From: Neonectria sp. B-13
Lineage: Eukaryota > Ascomycota > Sordariomycetes > Hypocreales > Nectriaceae
Direction: 5' to 3'
Length of the DNA: 64,000 bases
Assembly (NCBI GenBank): GCA_002682825.1
Contig: NOKP01000050.1
Coordinates: 65,063 to 129,062, forward strand
Shown: positions 59,263 through 64,000 of the stretch, piece by piece
Numbering within the stretch: position 1 is the first letter of the stretch
How the letters are laid out: the number at the start of each line of letters is the position of its first letter
Notes under the pieces: model-generated
The model's database searches: none
Told to the model about the DNA's origin: nothing
What the model saw: the letters and a program-made list of their open reading frames with translations, nothing else
Translations under genes and position numbers: made by a program

Positions 59263-60448
59263 ATGGCACGCAACTTGACACTGAATTCCACCATGCGGGG
59301 AGTTATGTGGGAAGGGGTATTGCAAAATGTTGCTATTCGGGACCTTCCCGTCCCGAATATCACTGCCTCCACCGATGCTCTCGTTCGCGTTCGATACGCA
59401 GGTATCTGCGGAACAGATATCCATGTCACCAATGGATACTCTCCCAGGGAGGATGCCGCGTGGGGTCTTGGCCATGAAGCCATGGGGATTGTCGAGTACA
59501 TCGGCAATGCAGTAAACGAAGTCTCAGTGGGGGACTACGTCGTCGTTCCAGATGGAGTGCATACTGCCTCGTTCGAAATGGTACCGGCAGAAATGGATTG
59601 GTACGGCACCCAGTTGGGTGGCGCCCAATGTAAGTCGCCCAGAGTCCTCAGTTGTACAGTGTTGAAACTAATGCATTGCTTGGCAATTAGCTGAGTACGT
59701 GCGTGTTCCCCATGCCGACTACAACTTGATCCCAATCCCCGACTCGGATACCCTGAACTCGACCCGGGAAATGGATTACTTGTTCGTCGGTGATATTTTT
59801 GCCACGGGCTGGACGTCTCTCAACTTTGCTGGCTTCGAAAGTGGCGACACAGTGGCCATCTTCGGCGCAGGCCCTGTTGGCCTCCTTGCCGCGCACTCTG
59901 CTCTGATTCGCGGTGCATCGAATGTGTATGTGGTCGATTACGTTCCAGACCGCCTAGCACTTGCGGCCTCTATTGGTGCTATACCTATCGACTTTACTGC
60001 ATCCGACCCGGTGGAGCAAATCATGGCCTTGGAGCCAAATGGTGTTCGACGGTCCATTGACGCAGTAGGGTTCGAGGCAGTCAATGCAACACTCGACGTC
60101 CAAACCGACATCGTCATCCGAAACATGATTGCCGTCACTGGGTACAATGGGGGTTTGGGTGGAGTTGGCGTTTATGCGAACCTCGATGGCCTCGCGGAAA
60201 GCCGTACCGGAATACATATCCCTTCCCACATTGAATTTCCCATCACAGAGTTCTTCTTCAAAGGATTGAGTTGGGGAAACGGACCAGTGGATGTGAAACT
60301 GGTGGCACCAGAGCTTGTGAGGCTTATCAACGAGGGGAAAGCAAGACCCAGCTTCATCGTCAGCAGTGTGGTTGGGATTGAGGAAGCGCCGGACGCATAT
60401 CAACGGTTTACTAACAAGGAGGAAATCAAGGCCGTCATCCGTTTCTAG
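59263..60448 (+). CDS. Zinc-type (MDR) alcohol dehydrogenase
   Basis: Two exons, 59263-59629 and 59691-60448, give 374 residues. Catalytic-zinc ligands are visible in YAGICGTDIH (Cys) and GLGHEAMG (His-Glu). The NAD-binding motif is AIFGAGPVGLLAA. The lobe that carries the four structural-zinc Cys in classical ADHs instead reads PDGVHTASFEMVPAEMDWYG, with no Cys. That is also a feature of a fungal formaldehyde-dehydrogenase-like subgroup, so it is not damage. The likely role is NAD(P)-dependent oxidation or reduction of alcohols or aldehydes, possibly from esterase products. Substrate unknown. Confidence 0.9.
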
Positions 60449-62093
60449 TTGATGGTTCGCATGCACATGCACCCCGAACTGGTTGGATGCATCCAAGGTG
60501 CGAGGGTCAACACTTTCAACTATATACACCCAGAGCGAACGGTTCAAGTTTGCAAGAGTACTAGGTTGCATACCACATAGTTCAAAATTATACATCATAC
60601 CTGAAAACGTATCCTTGATTAAAAAAGAAAAAGACATATTTTTCTTAGAAGTGAACAAGTTTTTCCAAGCCTATGCGCTTATTAGGTCATATGTACCTGC
60701 TCGTAACAGTTGTTTAAGGTTAGACCGCATGTGCCACGTGCCGGATAGTTAATCCACGACGATCAGCGTAGGGCCAAAGACGGCCCGTTAATAGCCCAGT
60801 CACTCCATAAACTCAAAGACCCTTTGCCCTGCCCAGGGACATCTAATACAAAAGTCGGTAATAACCCAGCCTGATACGTTTTTCTACAATGTCCACCTAA
60901 AAGGTATTGCCGCTGCGTCGGCGGCGAATGACTTAGCTTGCATGCAATTCCTGCCGTGCTCGCAAGACTGGCTGCGAGGGCGCCGGCCAGTCTGTACTTC
61001 GTGCAGCATGAAAGCATTGGGAGACCAGTGCGCCTACCAGGAGAGAGTCTTAAGCTCAAAACCCCTGTGAGTCTCTTTGCTGTTTGGACAACCCTTCCTG
61101 ATCTCTCGAAGAACTCTTTTCGACGTCAACAGCCGACTTCAAAGCTTAGAAGTAAAAGTCCGAGGGGATCCGCATCTGCGCCGGAATGTCGCCGGTGCCC
61201 CCCCCCCAAGCGTCTGGCAGTATCTAGTTCCTGTATTTGGCCAATGTCTCTACAATGCTGACTTGAGCTGTAGTCGCAATATCGGTTTCTTCAGAGCAAA
61301 TCGTGATGCATCAATCGCATGACGCCGAGGAGGAGACTGTATACAGCCCATCTTCGAAAGATTTTACCTTCAGGAGGTAATCTAAATACAAGACACTGAG
61401 ATGGACACTGCACAAACTTCCTAATCAATAGCTTGCCCCAAGGAAAGAATCATGCTCGACCTCCCAGACTTCACTGTAGTCTAGTCGCCTAGCCTTGCTC
61501 ATGCTATGGATCTTGTCTCACTCCGAGAGCGTCAGTTTGCAGACACGCCTTTACGTTGTTTCTAGAATTTTATACATCCAGTCTTTCCTATATTATACTA
61601 ACCATCCTTCACTACTGTATGCAGCCATTTATTAGAATAAGTCATACCTGTGGAAATATAGGTCTCAGTAGTCTTCTGGGAAGTAATCCTTTTGTTACTG
61701 ACAGTACCTTTAGCTTACCGTTATAAGTGAATACATAATAATAGTGTCTTTTATGCAATACTTAATATAGTCTTAGCCTTTGAATGTTATAGCTTAGGTT
61801 GAGATTAGGCGGTTATAATTAGTAGAATTGTCTTAATACTTACTTTTTCTTTCTTATTACTGTAGCTGGATGTCACAGCCTGGGCTAGGGCACAGGCAAT
61901 AGGGAACAGCAGAATGACGGACCTGCCCAATATTACTTCAACCAATCACGTGTACTGGACTGACAGCGCAATAGTAGGCGTTTTCTCTTCTCCACATCAA
62001 GTGAGGTGTTGATGGGAAAATTGTAAGGTACGGATGTCACGGCTGGTATGTAATAACAGCACAAATGCAAGATTAACCATCACCGTCAAATAA
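60449..62093. other. 1.6 kb intergenic, AT-rich in its right half
   Basis: No gene was recognised. The segment 61550-61860 is clearly AT-rich with many TA steps and short TTAG/CTTA words, as seen in decayed or mutated repeats, but no repeat family could be named. Confidence 0.35.
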
Positions 62094-62546
62094 TCAGATA
62101 TTCACGAGCCCTCCCATATCCACACCCTCCACCTCATAACTTCTAGTCCACCGGAGGCTCATATCAAAATCTCGACAGTAATACAATGTGTTGAAATCGG
62201 GCGACTCCTTTTGCGCCATTCTCCGCATTAACATGATCAGATTCGGTGTCGCATCTCCAGCACACATCAATACCCCTCTGAGTCTCTGTACACAGGTATC
62301 TATACGCTGCATTACCTGCTCTTCCGATCCTTGGAAGGCACTTAGAGAAGAGTAGTCGTATTCCTCCCTGTACGTGTGCTGCCACAAGAGGTTGAGACAC
62401 ACCGTGTTCCTAAAGACCTCAAGGTAGGCGGGAACTTGGCCGTCTGAGCTTTTGGCGAGGAGTAGATGGGTTTCTGAGAAAACCCGTTCTGGAACATCTA
62501 CCAAGAATGGTGTACTACTTCGAAAGCAGCTGCTAAGAGCGCCCAT
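62094..62546 (-). pseudogene. UstYa-like (DUF3328) C-terminal fragment, decayed
   Basis: The frame keeps the outline of a UstYa/DUF3328 protein: HLLLAKSSDGQ, then VCLNLLWQHTYREEYDYSS and RIDTCVQRLRGVLMCAGDATP. In working members two HxxHC motifs occur at these points. Here the first reads RNTVC and the second RIDTC, so both metal/oxidase motifs have lost their His residues. No N-terminal membrane segment is found upstream. I take it as a degenerate fragment, not a working oxidase. Confidence 0.55.
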
Positions 62547-63613
62547 CTGTACTATCGATAGCCTCCCAGCCTGGTCGTATATCCTTACACCATGAGGACA
62601 TGCTCTTCACGCATCCAAGGTCCGACGGTTCTAGACCTTGACTGATGAGCAGGATGATGGCAGAGAGAGTGATGAATGCAACTGAGAGGTTGGACAAGAC
62701 TGATTAGTGCGATAGCGTCGTAGATATCTTGAACTAGGACAGGTAAAGATCGAGATGAAGGCGAGAGATTTCTGTACGGATTTGTCCTCTTTAGCTGGGG
62801 ATTGCAAATACCCTGAAATTTGAACTCTGTCTTCCGCCGTGGTCTCCTGGCGTTGGTTCCCTATGTCCTCATCATCCCACTATTGTGTGCTTGATTCATG
62901 ATGCAAGTCAACAGCATCGCTGCGGCATAGCACGGCGAAGTCCCGAGATCCCGAGTTCCTTGCTTGGCCCCTGAGACGAATCCAAGATTAGAATCTCAAG
63001 CCCCAATGCTTATCTAGAGACACACGCCCCTCATTTTCAGGGGTCAACCAACAGCGACTCAGTAGCTTCCTGATTGAGGTGAAGATCGGGATGTACTGCA
63101 AGCGGCTGATTATATGATATGCATAGTAACAATACACGTCCGAATGACCTACGTGTACGTTACTACCGGCTTGTTCTGTCACAATATCCTGGTTGATATG
63201 GCTCAGTCACGTCATGTTCAGAATGCAGGACCGGGTGTTAGGCCAACAAGTTTCGACTGTACATGGCCCAACCGCCGATCTTTGAACCTACCCTTTACGC
63301 CGAAATGCCGGCAAGTGAAGCATGTAGATCAATGGCGGTGGAAAATTCCCACCTATCGTGAAATGATTAACATTTACTTACGTCGTGGCGATATCTAATC
63401 CACCAACGCAAAGCAGTGTGCCTTCCCGTGGGCTCAACACTCAAGCCGCTTGCCTCCGACGAGGTCTCTTTTACATAGGAGCGAGGCATAGCGCCAAGTG
63501 GACCCGAAACGTCACAGGCGCACCCCCGAAGGAAGCTGGCATGCATACATGATTCATGGCCGGCTTATACTTGTGAAATCCGGGTGACAAACATGGCAGG
63601 CTTTCATCTAATT
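62547..63613. other. 1.07 kb intergenic
   Basis: No supported gene. It should contain the 3' region of the amidase gene on its right side. Confidence 0.3.
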
Positions 63614-64000
63614 CTAAATATTCGGTACCGGCCGAGGCTTAGCAAGCTTCTCGTAAGCCGCCATGAAACGTAACAGAGTCTCTTCCTCATTGGCCTTTGC
63701 TACGAGGCATAAGCCGAATGGCCGATTGTTGTAGTGAAGCTGCCCGATTGGGACCGTTGCTAGAGGGTATTCTAGGATTGTCAAAAACCGAGAGACAAAG
63801 ATAGAGTCGGAGAGTAATTACCTGCGGCAGCAGCATGAACGCACAACGAGGAGTCGCCCGGAGCTACAATGACATTAATTTGTTCTTGCTCAAACGCTTC
63901 GTCGAGAATCTGTTTCGCAATGCTACGAAGCTCCTGTTTTAGGGTAGCTATTTTCGCCTTGTCATCGGCACTCTCCACTGCCGCTTCCAGATCGTTCTGC
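63614..64000 (-). CDS. Amidase, 3' part (gene continues beyond the window)
   Basis: Two terminal exons, 64000-63822 and 63771-63614, are seen. They encode a helix-rich piece, INVIVAPGDSSLCVHAAAA, and then YPLATVPIGQLHYNNRPFGLCLVAKANEEETLL, followed by a stop. This is the C-terminal end of fungal amidase-signature enzymes. The catalytic Ser-Ser-Lys core lies outside the window, so activity cannot be judged. Confidence 0.75.

Noticed and set aside
61550..61860. AT-rich block as a transposon or RIP-mutated repeat.
   Set aside because: Composition is suggestive, but no terminal repeats or coding remnant of a transposase or reverse transcriptase could be read.
1..64000. tRNA genes, CRISPR arrays, bacterial-type operons or ribosome-binding sites.
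   Set aside because: None was seen. The intron pattern and gene families are fungal, so bacterial elements are not expected.

Overview
The window is nuclear DNA of a filamentous ascomycete, most like a Sordariomycete. Genes are split by many 45-75 nt introns with GTAAGT-type donors and CTAAC/CTGAC branch points. Highly reducing and non-reducing iterative PKSs, Zn2Cys6 regulators, HET-related remnants and KGG hydrophilins are all typical of Pezizomycotina. No name is given to the organism. All exon structures were built by hand from splice signals and frame continuity.

Positions 58-34682 hold a compact polyketide/glycoside biosynthetic gene cluster of eight genes: glycosyltransferase A (-), a 3275-residue highly reducing PKS with a C-terminal carnitine-acyltransferase-type domain (-), a 2093-residue non-reducing PKS SAT-KS-AT-PT-ACP-TE (+), a P450 (-), a full-length ABCC transporter (+), an ACMSD-like metal-dependent decarboxylase (+), a membrane acyltransferase-3 protein (-), and glycosyltransferase B (+), a paralogue of A. 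Together they suggest a doubly acylated aryl glycoside. The NR-PKS makes a resorcylic/orsellinic-type acid, the decarboxylase removes its carboxylate, the P450 oxidises it, and the two glycosyltransferases add sugars. The HR-PKS would release its chain onto a sugar hydroxyl through its own acyltransferase, the membrane acyltransferase would add a second acyl group, and the ABC pump exports. This matches the structural logic of papulacandin/fusacandin-type antifungal glycolipids. That link is my inference; the enzyme families are read from the sequence. Glycosyltransferase A ends only 57 bases from the left edge, so the cluster may continue to the left.

Positions 34.8-44.8 kb are gene-poor and full of remnants: an alpha/beta hydrolase with an internal deletion and a stop, a protein kinase, a HET-protein C-terminus, ankyrin repeats, a 5'-truncated short-chain dehydrogenase and a regulator C-terminus. 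Two items look intact: a small KGG hydrophilin and a 3'-5' exonuclease-fold protein that has lost catalytic residues.

Positions 44.9-64 kb return to ordinary accessory genes: an ACS/Dal5-type MFS transporter, a small secreted SnoaL-like protein, an aldo-keto reductase, a 714-residue Zn2Cys6 regulator, an AMP-binding remnant, a secreted tannase/feruloyl esterase, a zinc-type alcohol dehydrogenase, a decayed UstYa-like fragment and the 3' end of an amidase. The transporter, regulator, esterase and dehydrogenases could form a loose plant-phenolic-ester utilisation group. No tRNA, rRNA, CRISPR or complete transposon was recognised.
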